64,000 nt of DNA from Bimuria novae-zelandiae CBS 107.79. Its lineage: Eukaryota > Ascomycota > Dothideomycetes > Pleosporales > Didymosphaeriaceae. Both the position numbers and the translations under genes were made by a program. The DNA lies in the NCBI GenBank assembly GCA_010015655.1, contig ML976671.1, positions 684,533-748,532 on the forward strand, given 5' to 3'. Below the pieces are notes generated by a model. The model saw nothing but the letters and a program-made list of their open reading frames with translations. It searched no databases and was not told the origin of the DNA. This document shows, piece after piece, positions 34,380 to 45,427 of the stretch (position 1 is its first letter; the number at the start of each line of letters is the position of its first letter).

Positions 34380-36645
34380 CCAGGCAGATTTTCTAAGAGA
34401 CAAGTCTGGTGGTGTTGGAATACGTACAATATCTAGAACACAGCGTGAGTAGAAAAAGCCGGTAGCCGTATCGTACATAAAGTCGCACCATTATCCAGTC
34501 GGACCTGTTTCACATATGTGAATGCGAGTAAGAGTCATAGATCACCTCCCTACAGTAAAGGCAATACGCGTCCACGAGAAGACACCTTATCGAAATATCA
34601 TGCTGCATCAACAGTCTGCAGCGAGTGCCAACGATGAGACTTTGCTGTACCAACCCCGACGACAGTCAACCTTGGAACCGTGCACGTCAGCTGATCGCAG
34701 ATGAGTGTGTGTCTCGTTTACGATACGAGTATGTAGTCACAGCGCCGGACTTCTGTGTTCGTGTTCCAAGGACCCTACATAACCATTCCGTTGGGTCGCC
34801 TTACACTCAGACCCTCTTGTAGGACCATGGTACAGCAGTGGTCCCGATCGATGGGGTCGAATTTTTTTGTCGAAAGTTCAATGAGTAAGGGAAAGAGCTG
34901 TGTCTCGCGGATGTATGGTGCGTTGTTGCACAAGTGAAAGATTGGCATATTCTGCTCCATCTAAGTATTAGAATGTCAATTAGAACTGAGTATTGCACAG
35001 TCCTTTGGCCGGCAAAAAAAACGGTTCCGCAACTGTGAAGAGGACACTCCTAACTTCTTGTTGCCGACATTACTCGATCGTGGAAGGGTCTGTACACATA
35101 TGCGATACCATCGGTCGTTTTACGGTATTATTGCGGAAGTTCAACGACGAGTTGTTCTAGCAGGATTAGTTCACGATTGAGGACATTAGGGGAGAAGATC
35201 CGCAATGCTTGGCTTGTTGAGGCGCCCGTGGGGATACCGTGGCTGCAACTTGACGTCGGGAAGAACCGCAAACATGATATGGGTCCGGAGAAACCACCGA
35301 CCCGCGGAAGAATTCGAATTGATGTCGAACTCTCTCGAACCAACGGTTGAGGCCCAAGCCTCGTAGCTGCAGCCGCTGGTTTCGCAACGCTACACAAAAA
35401 CGCCACCAGCCTCAATGTCGAACTTCGGGGAGTTTCAGATCGGATACGCGAACAGGATCGCTACCACAATGCTTCTGGATTATAGAAATTTTTGCGTGGT
35501 GGGTGTCGGGTCGTGAAAAAAAAAAGGCTTCGCACCTTCCAGTTGCATATGGAGCAGTGACACGACATGTGGCCGGTAACGCGCACGAATGCAATAAATT
35601 AGCAATTTGTACCTACAGGTCGCGGATAATGGTCGTCATATGCGGGTTGCCACGACGCCCGACGCAAGGACGAATTGCAATCCAGACCAGCACAGATGGC
35701 GGCAGCGGGTCAGTGACAGCTGGGACGCTCAAGCGGGGCGTTTCCGTTTGGTTGAGCGAGGGAGGGAAGCGGGTCGTCATTGACGTCGCCATCGATAGCC
35801 ATGTCAGGGGATGGTGTGATTTACACGGCTGGGAAGGAGACAAGACGCAACGCTGTGAAAACTCTGATCTGGTGAGAAGCCTTTGGGAAAGTCAATGAAG
35901 ATCCGGAGAGTTTGCTATGTTTAGCAGCGACAGGTGGCGGACTTGCATTCTCGTCGCAGGTCCGCTGGATGCGCGTCCAGCGATGGTCCGATGGCTGGGA
36001 GGTCCAACGGTGTTTTCGCTGGGTTGCCCGGTTAGTCGAGGTGTCGATCGCTATTAGGCCCACTGGCCCGTGTGGATTTACCCCTGGTGCGCTCGACGGG
36101 ACTGACGTAGCGCAAGGTGGCGCCCCGCTGTCCATGGCGACAGGCGAGCACAGCACAGCCTTGCGAGCGAGCAATCACTGCCCGTTGCGTGACTTCTAAA
36201 TCGGGCGTCTCCATCGCAGACTCAGTGGGGATGGGTGAGCGTGAACGACAGCGCCAGGCATGAGGGCTTGCGTCACGTCTGTAATCAACGCAAATAACGG
36301 CGGCGCACTTTCTGCAGGTTCAACGGGCGCAAAACAGGCGGTTGGCGTGCAAACCTTGGTTGTGCCCCGGTCGTCTTGGCACAAGCCTTGTTGTTTCAAG
36401 CGGCAGGTGCGTGTGGGTCCGTGCTCCGGCCGTGCCTGCCCTCCAGCCTCGCGTTGGTATTTATGTGCGCCCTCGCTGCTGCCACACCTGAATTCTCTCC
36501 TTTCACACGGCAAACTTGACCAAGACTCGCAGTCCTTCGCTCATACTCGACTCTCGGTGACCATTCGCTGCCTATCCACAGCTCAGCTTTATTAGTAACT
36601 CTAATACATCTTCATCACCACCATCACCAAACACACACAGCCAAG
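34380..36645. other. Non-RIP intergenic region without a recognised gene
   Basis: Several short overlapping frames exist on both strands (up to 183 codons at 35347-35898), but none shows a known domain, a codon pattern or splice-compatible neighbours. From about 36.45 kb the sequence becomes C/T-rich and likely holds the promoter and leader of the wall-protein gene. Confidence 0.45.
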
Positions 36646-37332
36646 ATGCGTTTCTCCACCTCTGCTGTCCTCGCCGCCGTCGCCATTGGCGTCCAGGCCC
36701 TGCCTCAGGAATACTCGGCGGTTCAACCGATTACCCAGATTTCCGATGGTCAGATCCAGGTATGCTTTGTTCAACCGCTCTCTCAGTTTACGCGGTATGC
36801 TAACTAAGGTGCTATAGGCCCCGCCTGCCACTGCCCCGGTCTCCTCTGGTTACGCCGTCCCTACGCCTTCGGCCCCTGCCGGTGAGTCAACCACCATTTC
36901 TCTGCACCGATCAAAGCTAACGTGAGCGCAGCCTCTGAGGTGCCCTCCGTGACCCCGGTCCCGCTCCCCTCTGAGGTGCCCTCCGTGACCCCGGTCCCCC
37001 TCCCCTCTGTGGTGCCGTCCAGCGCTGCTCCGGTGCCCGTTCCCTCTTCTGGCTATGAGACTCCCGTCGTCCCCGTGCCTTCGGTGCCCGCGCCTTCGGT
37101 CCCTGCTGGCACTGGCTCTGCACCCCCGTACCCCATCCCCAGCAGCGCTCCTGTCTACGGCAACTCCACGGTCCCCGCTCCCACTGGTGGCTCTACCCAC
37201 ACGAGCGCCGAGGCTCCTTCCAGCGCCACCTCTGGTGCTTCTGAGCAGCCCACTGAGGCCCCTGGAAGCGCTGCGGCCAACGCCATCTCCTTCGCTGCCG
37301 TCTTCGCTGGTCTCGTTGCTTTCCTCGCATAA
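36646..37332 (+). CDS. Secreted Ser/Pro/Val-rich wall protein, probably GPI-anchored
   Basis: Three exons (36646-36759, 36818-36881, 36932-37332) with canonical introns (GTATGC...CTATAG with a GCTAAC branch; GTGAGT...GCGCAG with GCTAAC) encode 192 residues. The N-terminal M-R-F-S-T-S-A-V-L-A-A-V-A-I-G-V-Q-A is a signal peptide. The middle is Pro/Ser/Val/Ala-rich, beginning with two identical 12-residue repeats (SEVPSVTPVPLP) and a third diverged copy. The last roughly 20 residues are hydrophobic after small residues (G-S-A-A-A-N), as expected for GPI attachment. One N-glycosylation sequon (N-S-T) is present. This composition is typical of fungal cell-wall mannoproteins; a specific function cannot be assigned. 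Confidence 0.85.
36760..36817 (+). other. Intron 1 of the wall-protein gene
   Basis: 58 bp, GTATGC...TATAG with a GCTAAC branch-like site; removal keeps the frame in phase 0. Confidence 0.85.
36882..36931 (+). other. Intron 2 of the wall-protein gene
   Basis: 50 bp, GTGAGT...GCGCAG with GCTAAC near the 3' end; joins G|CC (Ala). Confidence 0.85.
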
Positions 37333-39042
37333 ACTCGAGTTTGCGACTGACACGTTTCTTCGCTGCTTCCACCATGTCTCGAAACGGTCTTGATATCTTC
37401 TCGGCGGCTTGTTTGTAACCGAGCGCTACGTTTCGTTGCAAAGATGGGGCGGAGCACCAGTCACTGCGGGTAATATCTTGTGGCTTTCTTCGATAACATT
37501 TGGCGATGTCTGGCCCGGTATACACGAAAAACTGGCGTAATGTTTGCATGGCGAATGGTTTGCATGGTGGGTAATTATTCCCTGAGCTTTGGTATGGATA
37601 GGTATGCTCATCGGCATTCATGATGGACTTGGTTTATGGCTGCATGCTCCCCTAATACGTGTTTACGACTGGGACGCATGGCAGTATGTATAGATAGCTG
37701 CCTTCGGCACAATCAGATTACATTACATCCGCACCGTAAAGTGCTACAAACTTCACTGCTTCGTTTTGTGTTGATCGCATGATGATTGATGGCTTCCAGC
37801 ATTCCTGCTTTCATCTCCCAGCGGTCTAAACAAGCTTGGTGTCTCCAATCTTTCCTTGCCACACAGTCGCACCCGCACAAAACTTCACAAGTAACACCAC
37901 AACGCTGTCGCCATCCACGTACCACATCCCCTATCTTCCTCACTCTCTCCATGCTTCACGCCTCTCCGCTCGTTCTCCCCCATTTTCCCTCCACACTATC
38001 GAAACACTGCACGCCGGTGCGCTAAAACAAGCACTAAAGAAAACCGCCGCCGCAGGCTCGTAGTGGGTCCACGATCCAAGCGCCGGCCTGCCCGAACCGG
38101 ACAGCGCACCGCGCACCAGCCCCCCACTGCGCCGCACTGCTTGCAAGGCTTTTGGAGGCTTCACCTTTGCGCCGTCGAGGTGTCGAATGCAGGAACGCGC
38201 GTTGGTGCTGGCGCTGGCCGGGTGTGCTGGCCGAGATCGAGAGCGAGCACTGGTATCGAGAGAGCCTCTGTGGTAGGATAGGGGAGTTTACCCCTTTTCA
38301 TGGACTGCAAGAGCGATAGGGAAGGGATGTGAGGTGCGAGTGCGGAATGCACATCTTGCTCCGAGAGCGCGCATGCTGGAATATCGCGTCCAATATTGAA
38401 ATGACGCGAGGTTGCGACTTGCTTGCAACATCACAGAACGCAACCTGCTGTCATGAAACGCGCGTTGCAGATCTCCGTGATGCTCAAGGCCAACACCGCC
38501 GCAAGTTCGCATGTGAGCCTCGCGAAAACCGTGGGTGCACATCTGCAGCGCTACATCAACAACGGTTCGCCTTTCCGGTAATTGCTGTCGTTGCGACAAG
38601 CCGGGCGGCGGGCGTCGTCAGCTCGTGCGCGCGGGCTGATGGGATCTGCGCGGGCGGGACGATCGCGATTACGACGTGGTGGCTGGCTTGTGAAAAGCTT
38701 ATTAACCTGTTCCACGATGGCGGGGGCTGGGACTACCCTTACACCATTTTCACAAGTGGATAGAGGGATAGTAGAGGGAATAGACGCATATGCAATGCTG
38801 CTATAATTTGTTGGCGTGTTGTATAGAGATTGTGTTATACAGCCCACGGTGAAACCCATACGCAAATGCCGAAATACATCTGCATCTCTACCCACGCCAC
38901 GAAATGCTGCAATCAAACGCCAAACACCACGCTCGAAATAATTGATCCCTAGCCATGCCTAATTGAGATCGATTGATCCATCAACTCTTCACGACGCGAC
39001 GTCTTCCGTCAGTTGCTCGCCGGCTGATGTTGCGAATGCCTC
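37333..39042. other. Intergenic region
   Basis: 1.7 kb between convergent genes. C/T-rich near 37.9-38.0 kb. Short frames on both strands overlap one another and none resembles a known protein, so I call no gene. Confidence 0.5.
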
Positions 39043-40746
39043 CTAGTCATCCTCAGTCATGCCTATGCGCGACATCTGGACGTTCCTGTTTGCAATGAGC
39101 CCGTCGATCGTGGACTGGAGGCGCGACGCGAAGAGCTTGTTCGGTGTCGCAGCCATCTTCGCCCTGTTCTCCTCGATCGCTTCGTTGAGTTCGCGGATCT
39201 GATCTTGGATCTGCTCGACCTCGCGCTGTCTCTCAAGCGCTTCAGGGTCGTCGTCTTCGTCATCATCTCCATCGTCATCATCATCGTCGTCGTCGTCGTC
39301 GGGTGAGGTGGCTGCCGCTGGTGTAGACGCGGCACTGCCGGGCTCCACGACGACGTTCCCGTTCTGCGCGATGGCGTGCATGGCGACTTCGTGAGCGGCG
39401 CTCCCTGCGGCACGTGTCTCCACTTCGATCTCATTGTTGCCACCGAATAGATCTTTCATGTTCACGTCGCCGTCCGCTTGAACCTCGACTTGTTCACCCC
39501 CGGCGTCGTCGTTATCGAACATGGCCATGATCTCATCCTCATCGACTAAATCGCCTGCTGGTGTTTCTGCATAGTCGAGCATATCGTCGTCTTCGCCTTG
39601 TGCGTCTTCGCCGTCGGCCTCTCCCTCGGAAGATTCCTCATCCTGGCTGTCAACTAGGTCGTACTTGACGTCCTCGGCAAGCTCATCAGCCTGGAGTAGT
39701 TCTTCGGTGGAGTTCTCAATGCGCTCCACGTCGAGGTAGGACTTGCGTGGTCGAAAGCGGCGCTTGCGCACCCAGCGCATTGGCGGTGTCAGGCCATGAG
39801 GGTATCGGTGAGATTCTGGCTCAACCTCGCGGGGGCGAGTGAACTTCTTAGCCTCTTCCTCGCTATTAACGCGGCCGAGGACCAGAAGCATCTGGCACAC
39901 ATCCGCCGTCTTCACCCAGTCCTTCTTGTTCCAGCTCTTCAGCGACTCGATTACGCAAGGTAGTTCTACCATAGTAGCAGCATAGTGGCGCCCCTGAATC
40001 GTGATCATTGCTTTGCGGCCTTCGCGGTCGAAGAAGCGAAATTGTACACCGGGCCCTCCATTGCTTTGACTCTTGCCAATCGTCTTCTCCTCGATGGACT
40101 TGCGCAGCAGGTCGGCGTCCGGGCCGGGTTGCATCCTCAGCACAAACTGGCTCTCGATAGCCGGGTCCTTTTCTGCCTCTTCTGCCTCGCTATCATATCC
40201 CACCCCTGGCGGTCTGACCGGAGGCCTCCCATGGCCTTTGACCTTGAGGATAGCTGTGGGCGGCCGCTGTGGCCGTGGGTTTGGATTGTTGGGATTCTTC
40301 ATGACGATTTTGATGGAGTTTTGGCGGACCTGGCGTTGCAGCGCCGGTGCTGAGACTGGAGGCGCGGGCGCTTCATCGTCGTCTTCCTCGCTGTCTTGAG
40401 CGTATGACAAGCTCTTCATAGTAGGCTTCACTTTGCGCTTTGACGGATCTCGCTCCTCCCCTTCCTCCAGCACTCGCTTCTTGGGCTTCGGACCCGGCTT
40501 TGCCGTGGGAAGTGGTAGGCCATTCTCGGCCACCTTGGGCTTCTTTGTGTATTTGCGCTTCTGCTTGGGAGTGTCGCCAGTGGGGCCTTCAGCAGAACTT
40601 CCAGCGGGGGCGGCTGCGGGCTTGAACTTCAGGGCGAGCTTCGGACCGGCGCTGGGTGCGGGCGAAGGCGCTGAAGCTCCAGGCGTAGGTGCCTCTGCGG
40701 GCGCGCCATCCGCGGCCTGTGGTTTCGTACTGAGCTTCAGCTTCAT
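39043..40746 (-). CDS. TAF7: TFIID subunit TAF7 (TAFII55 family)
   Basis: An intronless frame encodes 567 residues from the ATG at 40746, chosen because M-K-L-K-L-S begins the fungal-type N-terminus. The frame itself stays open 67 codons further upstream into DNA next to a transposon relic. A Lys/Pro-rich N-terminal third with A/T-hook-like G-R-P-P runs to about residue 185. The TAFII55 domain spans about 198-343 (I-E-S-Q-F-V-L-R-M, V-Q-F-R-F-F-D-R-E-G-R, A-D-V-C-Q-M-L-L-V). A long acidic region with an Asp run (about residues 480-500) and a C-terminal coiled coil (R-E-V-E-Q-I-Q-D-Q-I-R-E-L) follow. TAF7 acts in the nucleus within the general factor TFIID at promoters. It is divergent from the histone-fold gene at 42390. 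Confidence 0.95.
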   Translation of the reverse strand: MKLKLSTKPQAADGAPAEAPTPGASAPSPAPSAGPKLALKFKPAAAPAGSSAEGPTGDTPKQKRKYTKKPKVAENGLPLPTAKPGPKPKKRVLEEGEERDPSKRKVKPTMKSLSYAQDSEEDDDEAPAPPVSAPALQRQVRQNSIKIVMKNPNNPNPRPQRPPTAILKVKGHGRPPVRPPGVGYDSEAEEAEKDPAIESQFVLRMQPGPDADLLRKSIEEKTIGKSQSNGGPGVQFRFFDREGRKAMITIQGRHYAATMVELPCVIESLKSWNKKDWVKTADVCQMLLVLGRVNSEEEAKKFTRPREVEPESHRYPHGLTPPMRWVRKRRFRPRKSYLDVERIENSTEELLQADELAEDVKYDLVDSQDEESSEGEADGEDAQGEDDDMLDYAETPAGDLVDEDEIMAMFDNDDAGGEQVEVQADGDVNMKDLFGGNNEIEVETRAAGSAAHEVAMHAIAQNGNVVVEPGSAASTPAAATSPDDDDDDDDDDGDDDEDDDPEALERQREVEQIQDQIRELNEAIEENRAKMAATPNKLFASRLQSTIDGLIANRNVQMSRIGMTEDD

Positions 40747-40974
40747 GTCGAGCGGCTCGTCGGCGCGTTCGAGGGCGACGGTGAATCGGCGTGTCGATCC
40801 TGCTGCATCTGTACGCGGGCGGAAGGGCGAATTAAATACTGAACGCAGGGCGGGTTGATGTTTCGGCGAGTGGCATACAGTCACTCCGCAGTAGTCTGGT
40901 GCGCCAAGGTAATCGGCGTCAGTTTCGCGAAGCGACTCCCCCACCAAAACAACCCATAGAGTATCGAAAAGTAG

Positions 40975-42115
40975 GCCAAATTTAATAATTCTTAGTAGTA
41001 ACTAGTAAATTAATACTTAATACTTTATTTAGTAACTATTTACGTGCATGCAGGCAGCAATTCTATCTAGTATACTTAATATAAAATAATGTATAAGGCG
41101 CGTTAGGATCCTTTGCTAGTAGTCCTTTAAGGTAGTATAAAACCTCTCTTATTTATCTTTACTAGTTCTAAATTTAGTTATATAGGGATAGTAATTCCTT
41201 ATTTTACGTTTAAGCTGCCACCAGAGGTGCTTAATAGGGTTAAGGTTAAGAGAATAAAGTAGGAAATTAATAGTCTAGATTCTATAATTAACTAAGAAGT
41301 CGCGCGTATAAATTGTTATATAAATCTAAGCGTTATCGTGTATAAATCGCTTACCTAGCAGGTATAAGTTTAGGAGACTTTCTTCTAGTGTTTTAGTATA
41401 GCTTTAAGCGGTGTATCTATTGCGCGGCGCTATAGGGTCTCTCTGCATAATAATAAGTGGTGATCGCCGGGTACGCCCTCGAGAATCGATCTATATTAAA
41501 GCCCACACTATCTGTTAAGGTGGCTAACTAGTAGATTATTCGGAGATTATACGGCGCTCCCACTTCTTATAGGGATACCTAAACACCTACTTAGCGTTGG
41601 CGCCGCGACCCTTTTAAATAGAGCACTTATTTAAGAACTAAAGAGACGTTAAGCGCTAGTTAAAGTTTCTATGCTTGCGATAGAACTTAAGCTATAATTA
41701 GGTAGTAGTTTTATTAATTTTAGGCCTTTGCTTAGCTTTAAAGTTAGTAAGGCCTTGTTCCTTAAGTGCTTTATATAGTGTATTATTAGAGATGTCCTTC
41801 CTAAGGTGCGCCTCCTTAGCGAGCTCTTAATAAGTAATCTTTAGCTTTTTTTATACTTATTATAGTAGCATTTATTTCTCCTAATAAGTAAGCTTAAGAG
41901 GCTGCCTACTACAAGGGCGAGAGGTATTATTATCTATTTCGTTATACCTCTTAATAGTGTCGTATATACACTTTGCTATACAGCGAAACTTGCGCGCTAG
42001 CTCTACTAGCGTCGCACTAGCCTCCGCCTTAAAGATAATACTTTCCCGTGCCTGCGCTGTTAATTTACCACCCGCGACGCAATTTACGCTTATTTCTAAG
42101 CTAAAAGCTCTCATT
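40975..42115 (-). pseudogene. Tc1/mariner-type transposon relic (RIP-damaged transposase)
   Basis: The minus strand opens at 42114 with an HTH N-terminus (S-A-T-L-V-E-L-A-R-K-F-R-C, then Y-D-T-I-K-R-Y) and ends near 41180-41240 with S-L-N-L-N-P-I-K-H-L-W-W-Q-L-K-R-K-I, the conserved block after the second catalytic Asp in mariner transposases (Asn where Asp is expected). Stops are TAA/TAG throughout. The DNA is AT-rich and sits between the start codons of TAF7 and the histone-fold gene. Terminal repeats were not identified, so the bounds are compositional. Confidence 0.75.
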
Positions 42116-42389
42116 TTGGTGGAGATAGAGAGGGTGGAAGTGGTTGAGGTGTTTGGCGCGCGCGCGTCGGGTTGACACTAGCGCACCAGACTAACGCGCT
42201 AGTACTGTACAACTGCGGAGGTGACGTTCCTTGGCGCCCGCCGCCGAAAGTGAGAGACACAAAGCTCGCTCCTGCCTCGACGCGCTTCACTTCGCTGCCA
42301 AACATTCGAACCCACCGAATATGCACCCTCTACTGCCTCGGTAACTGGCAACCCTACTGCTACAACATCTTCCCCTCGCACGCGCCGCC

Positions 42390-43191
42390 ATGTCTACCAG
42401 CGACGTCTACAACGCCCTCCTGCGACCCGCGGTCCTCGACATCCTGCGCGCCGCCGGCTTCAACGGCGCGAAGCCCTCCGTCGTCGACACGGTCGTCGAT
42501 CTCACAGCGCGTTACCTCACCGTCCTCGCCTCGCGCACGGCCTATAATGCCTACTCCAACCACAATGACCTCGACCCTGATGTGACCGATGTGCGCATGG
42601 CCATGCAGGATTGCGGCTTACTTGTTCCGACGTTGACCGCGGCCGAAGAACTGTGGAAGGAAATCCTCCGAAAACCGCTGGAGGAGTACGACGACCCTGC
42701 CGCACGCGCAGAGGAGGAGCGGAGGCGAGACAGGGAAGACACCCAAGACGTGACGGCCTTTATCGAATGGGTCACAGGCAAGCAGAATGAGGAGATCATG
42801 AGGATAGCTGGGACGCTCAAGAAGAAGGATCCTACGGGCGCAAGTCTCACGGCTCAGGAGGAGAGGGACAAACAGGAAATGGAGGATTATTTGACCTGTA
42901 TGTTTGCATGCCAGAAAAACTTGGAAGCAAGGCTAACGTTACCGACTAGCACTCATGAAGAAACACAGCAAGACTGGTGTGGACTCGCGGTATCAAGGTA
43001 CCGTTGTAGGCAAGCCAGTCGAGCTCCGCGCCGTTAAGATCGAGGGAGGAGCAGCGGAGTCGATTGAAGAGTGGTGTCGCAAAACCCGGGAGCGAGCAGC
43101 CCAGGCAGCGCAAACAGCGATGACGAACTCTGACACCATGGACGTCGACCACGAGAGGGAAGACTCTCAGCCCATGGCTTCCGAACCATGA
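42390..43191 (+). CDS. Bromodomain-associated (BTP) histone-fold protein, TAF3/TAF8-like
   Basis: Two exons (42390-42897 and 42950-43191) with a 52-bp intron give 249 residues. Residues about 5-80 form a BTP histone fold: L-L-R-P-A-V-L-D-I-L-R-A-A-G-F, then V-D-T-V-V-D-L-T-A-R-Y-L and D-V-R-M-A-M-Q-D-C-G-L. This fold occurs in TAF3 and TAF8 of TFIID and related subunits. No PHD finger or TAF8 C-terminal domain is evident. The rest is charged and ends with an acidic Met/Asp/Ser tail. It probably heterodimerises with another histone-fold TAF (TAF10 partners this class). Its neighbour TAF7, transcribed divergently, supports a TFIID role. Confidence 0.85.
42898..42949 (+). other. Intron of the histone-fold gene
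   Basis: 52 bp, GTATGT...GACTAG with GCTAAC; joins T|CA (Ser). Confidence 0.88.
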
Positions 43192-43724
43192 TACCTCTTC
43201 CGCATACACTGCTTCAGCATAGCGAAGGCGTTTAAAAGGACTGCATTTTGGGATTACCACGGGATTGGCGGCGTACGTTGGATTCTTGGGAGGATGAGGA
43301 TGCATTGCAGCATGATGGGTCTCGTTCATATCGCAAAGCGCCTCGACATTGCCAACAGTCATGCGGCACATGCGAGCTAGCTCCACCAGGCTTTGTCATA
43401 ATTGGAAGTGCGGCCTTACTAAGTAGGAGGGAAAGCACTCTGTTTGTTTTAGTCATAGGGATGTAGAGCTTGCTTCATGGGCTTATTGCGGTCGACACAG
43501 ATTTCCTTCCTGCAACGATACTGCTTCAATAAGCTCGTTGGCCTGGGATTTCTGACCTTGCAATAAGATGTACCTAGATACAAATCACTACTGTAAATCT
43601 CAGAACACGAGGCCCGTCAGTCAGTTATTGCGTGCGGAAAGCAAAATCTCATTAGCACAGGCGGACGAAGCAAGTCCAAAAATCTCCCCTCCTCCACCTC
43701 GTTGCCGCCTACTCGAATTCCGCG
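43192..43724. other. Intergenic region
   Basis: About 530 bp between the histone-fold gene and the RPS9 relic. No coding signal recognised. Confidence 0.5.
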
Positions 43725-44729
43725 ATGGCTCCCCGTTCGTACAGCAAAACCTACAAGGTTTGACTTCCATACAATCCGATTGATGTAATTGCTCGCCGGC
43801 TTTCAAAGGTTCTAACAAGTCTTAGGTCCCTATTCGTCCGTACGAGAGTGCGCGCCTGTATGTTCGGCCACTGATTAGCATGAGCTTGTCTCTGCTCAAG
43901 TCGTAACATCCGCGCCGACGCTTGATGGTTGGCCACTGATTAGCATTGAGCTTGTCTCTGCTCAAGCCTTAACATTCTCGTTGAGGCAATATGTTCGGCC
44001 ACTGACTAGCACGAGCTCGTCTCTGTTCAGGTCGTAACATCCCTGCTGATGCAAGTAGCGATACCGAATTGAAGATCGTGGGCGAATAAGGCTTGCTTAA
44101 CAAGCGTGAAGTCTGGTGCGTTCAGCTCGCCCTGTCGCAGATTCGACGCGCAGCACGGTCTGGCTAACAGCTCTTGAGCAGCAGTCCCAGTTATCTGACC
44201 TACAAACAGTGATCTTCTCACCCTCGACGACAAGGACCCTCGCCGCCTTTTCGAAGGTAATGCGTTCATCCGCCGTCTTGTTCGCCTCGGCATCCTAGAC
44301 GAGTCGCGCATGAAGTAAGCCACTCCGGTCTTCAAAGCCAGACAATGGCTGACGCCTTCACCACTTAGGCTCGATTATGTCCTCTCCCCTCCGAGCCGAA
44401 GATTTCCTCGAGCGCCGTCTCCAAACCCAAGTCTACAAGCTCGGACTCGTCAAGTCTATCCATCACGCTCGTGCTCTCATCAAGGTTCGCCACGGTCTCC
44501 CATATAGCTGCCAGCGTCAGTACTGAATGTGGTCCAGCAACGCCACATCCGCGTGGGCAAGCATATTATTAGCGTGCCGTCCTTCCTGGTTAGGCTTAAG
44601 TCGCAGAAGTACATCGACTTCGCGCTTACTTCGCCGTTCGGTGGTAGCCTTCCAGGTCGCGTTCATAGGAAGAAGGCCAAGGCTGCGGCCGGTGCTGCTA
44701 CCGAAGACGCTGAAGAGGACGAAGAGTGA
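43725..44729 (+). pseudogene. RPS9: Decayed 40S ribosomal protein S9 (uS4) gene
   Basis: Six exon-like pieces with splice signals match uS4 in order: 43725-43757 (M-A-P-R-S-Y-S-K-T-Y-K), 43826-43857, 44059-44157, 44210-44314 ([13 protein letters not shown]), 44369-44484 and 44538-44729 ([19 protein letters not shown]). Exon 3 contains TAA at 44087-44089 where the family has Tyr in G-E-Y-G-L. Exon 5 has one extra C in the run at 44386-44389, shifting frame. Further changes hit residues that are nearly invariant in uS4 (V-P-I-R-P for V-P-R-R-P, V-W-C-V for V-W-R-V). An essential gene could not tolerate this, so a working copy must exist elsewhere. Changes are not only C-to-T, so RIP alone does not explain it. 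Confidence 0.85.
43862..44050 (+). repeat. Three tandem roughly 65-bp repeats inside intron 2 of the RPS9 relic
   Basis: Copies begin at about 43863, 43929 and 43993, each starting with GGCCACTGA(T/C)TAGCA and containing GAGCT(T/C)GTCTCTG and CGTAACAT or TTAACATT. The first copy directly follows the GTATGT splice donor. The intron is thereby about 200 bp, against about 52-68 bp for its neighbours. Confidence 0.85.
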
Positions 44730-45427
44730 ACCGGAAGAGTCGTGGTATAGGGTTTAGACTGCGAATGTTCGCCGTTCCGGTGGATGTGATTGCATGTCTT
44801 CTACCTTATCGGAATCTGTCTGTTATGGTAGATGAACTTACAGCCCAGTAGTCATGGGTCAATACCAATGCTTACTTGCCGATTCCCTCTCAAACCACTT
44901 AACAACCCTGAAGTCTTCACTCCGTTGTCGCCAACTGACGTTTGACAAGTACCTGTATCCAACTGAACAATCATCGAAGTACTGATAGTGAAACGTGTGG
45001 TGTGGTACAGGTATTTACTCAAGACTTGAGCATTTCCTCGATATGTGCAGATGTTGCATAAGATGTACCTAGGGTATTCATCACTGCTTTGTAACCCAAG
45101 GGCAGTCAGCACTTGAGCTGTTGCGTCCGAAAAATTTAGTCTCCTAGACGTATAGACTACCTAGGTACTAGGGGTTACGTTAGACAAGCACATCCGCTCA
45201 GTAAAGAGTCCATAATACCACAGGTATCTACAGACGCACAACTATACAAGCATATATGTTTGTTGAATAGGCACAGGCACCTGGAGCCATGCATTTGCCG
45301 CCTACCCGCCTCGGTTAGCTTCCCCAGTGGCATTCACATCTGGTCACCGAGACTTGGCACGCACTAGTCTCCTACGAACGTCTCTAACCAAGCCAATGTT
45401 CGACACTTTGATTCTACGCCTTCAAAA
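44730..45427. other. Intergenic region
   Basis: About 700 bp between the RPS9 and PNO1 relics; no gene recognised. Confidence 0.5.

Noticed and set aside
35347..35898. 183-codon plus-strand frame
   Set aside because: Overlaps other frames of similar length on both strands; no domain, splice or codon evidence.
37055..37393. Overlapping frames on both strands across the wall-protein gene
   Set aside because: Out-of-frame shadows of the GC-rich repetitive exon.
40747..40947. 67-codon N-terminal extension of TAF7
   Set aside because: Composition is unlike TAF7 and it runs toward transposon DNA; the internal ATG matches the family start.
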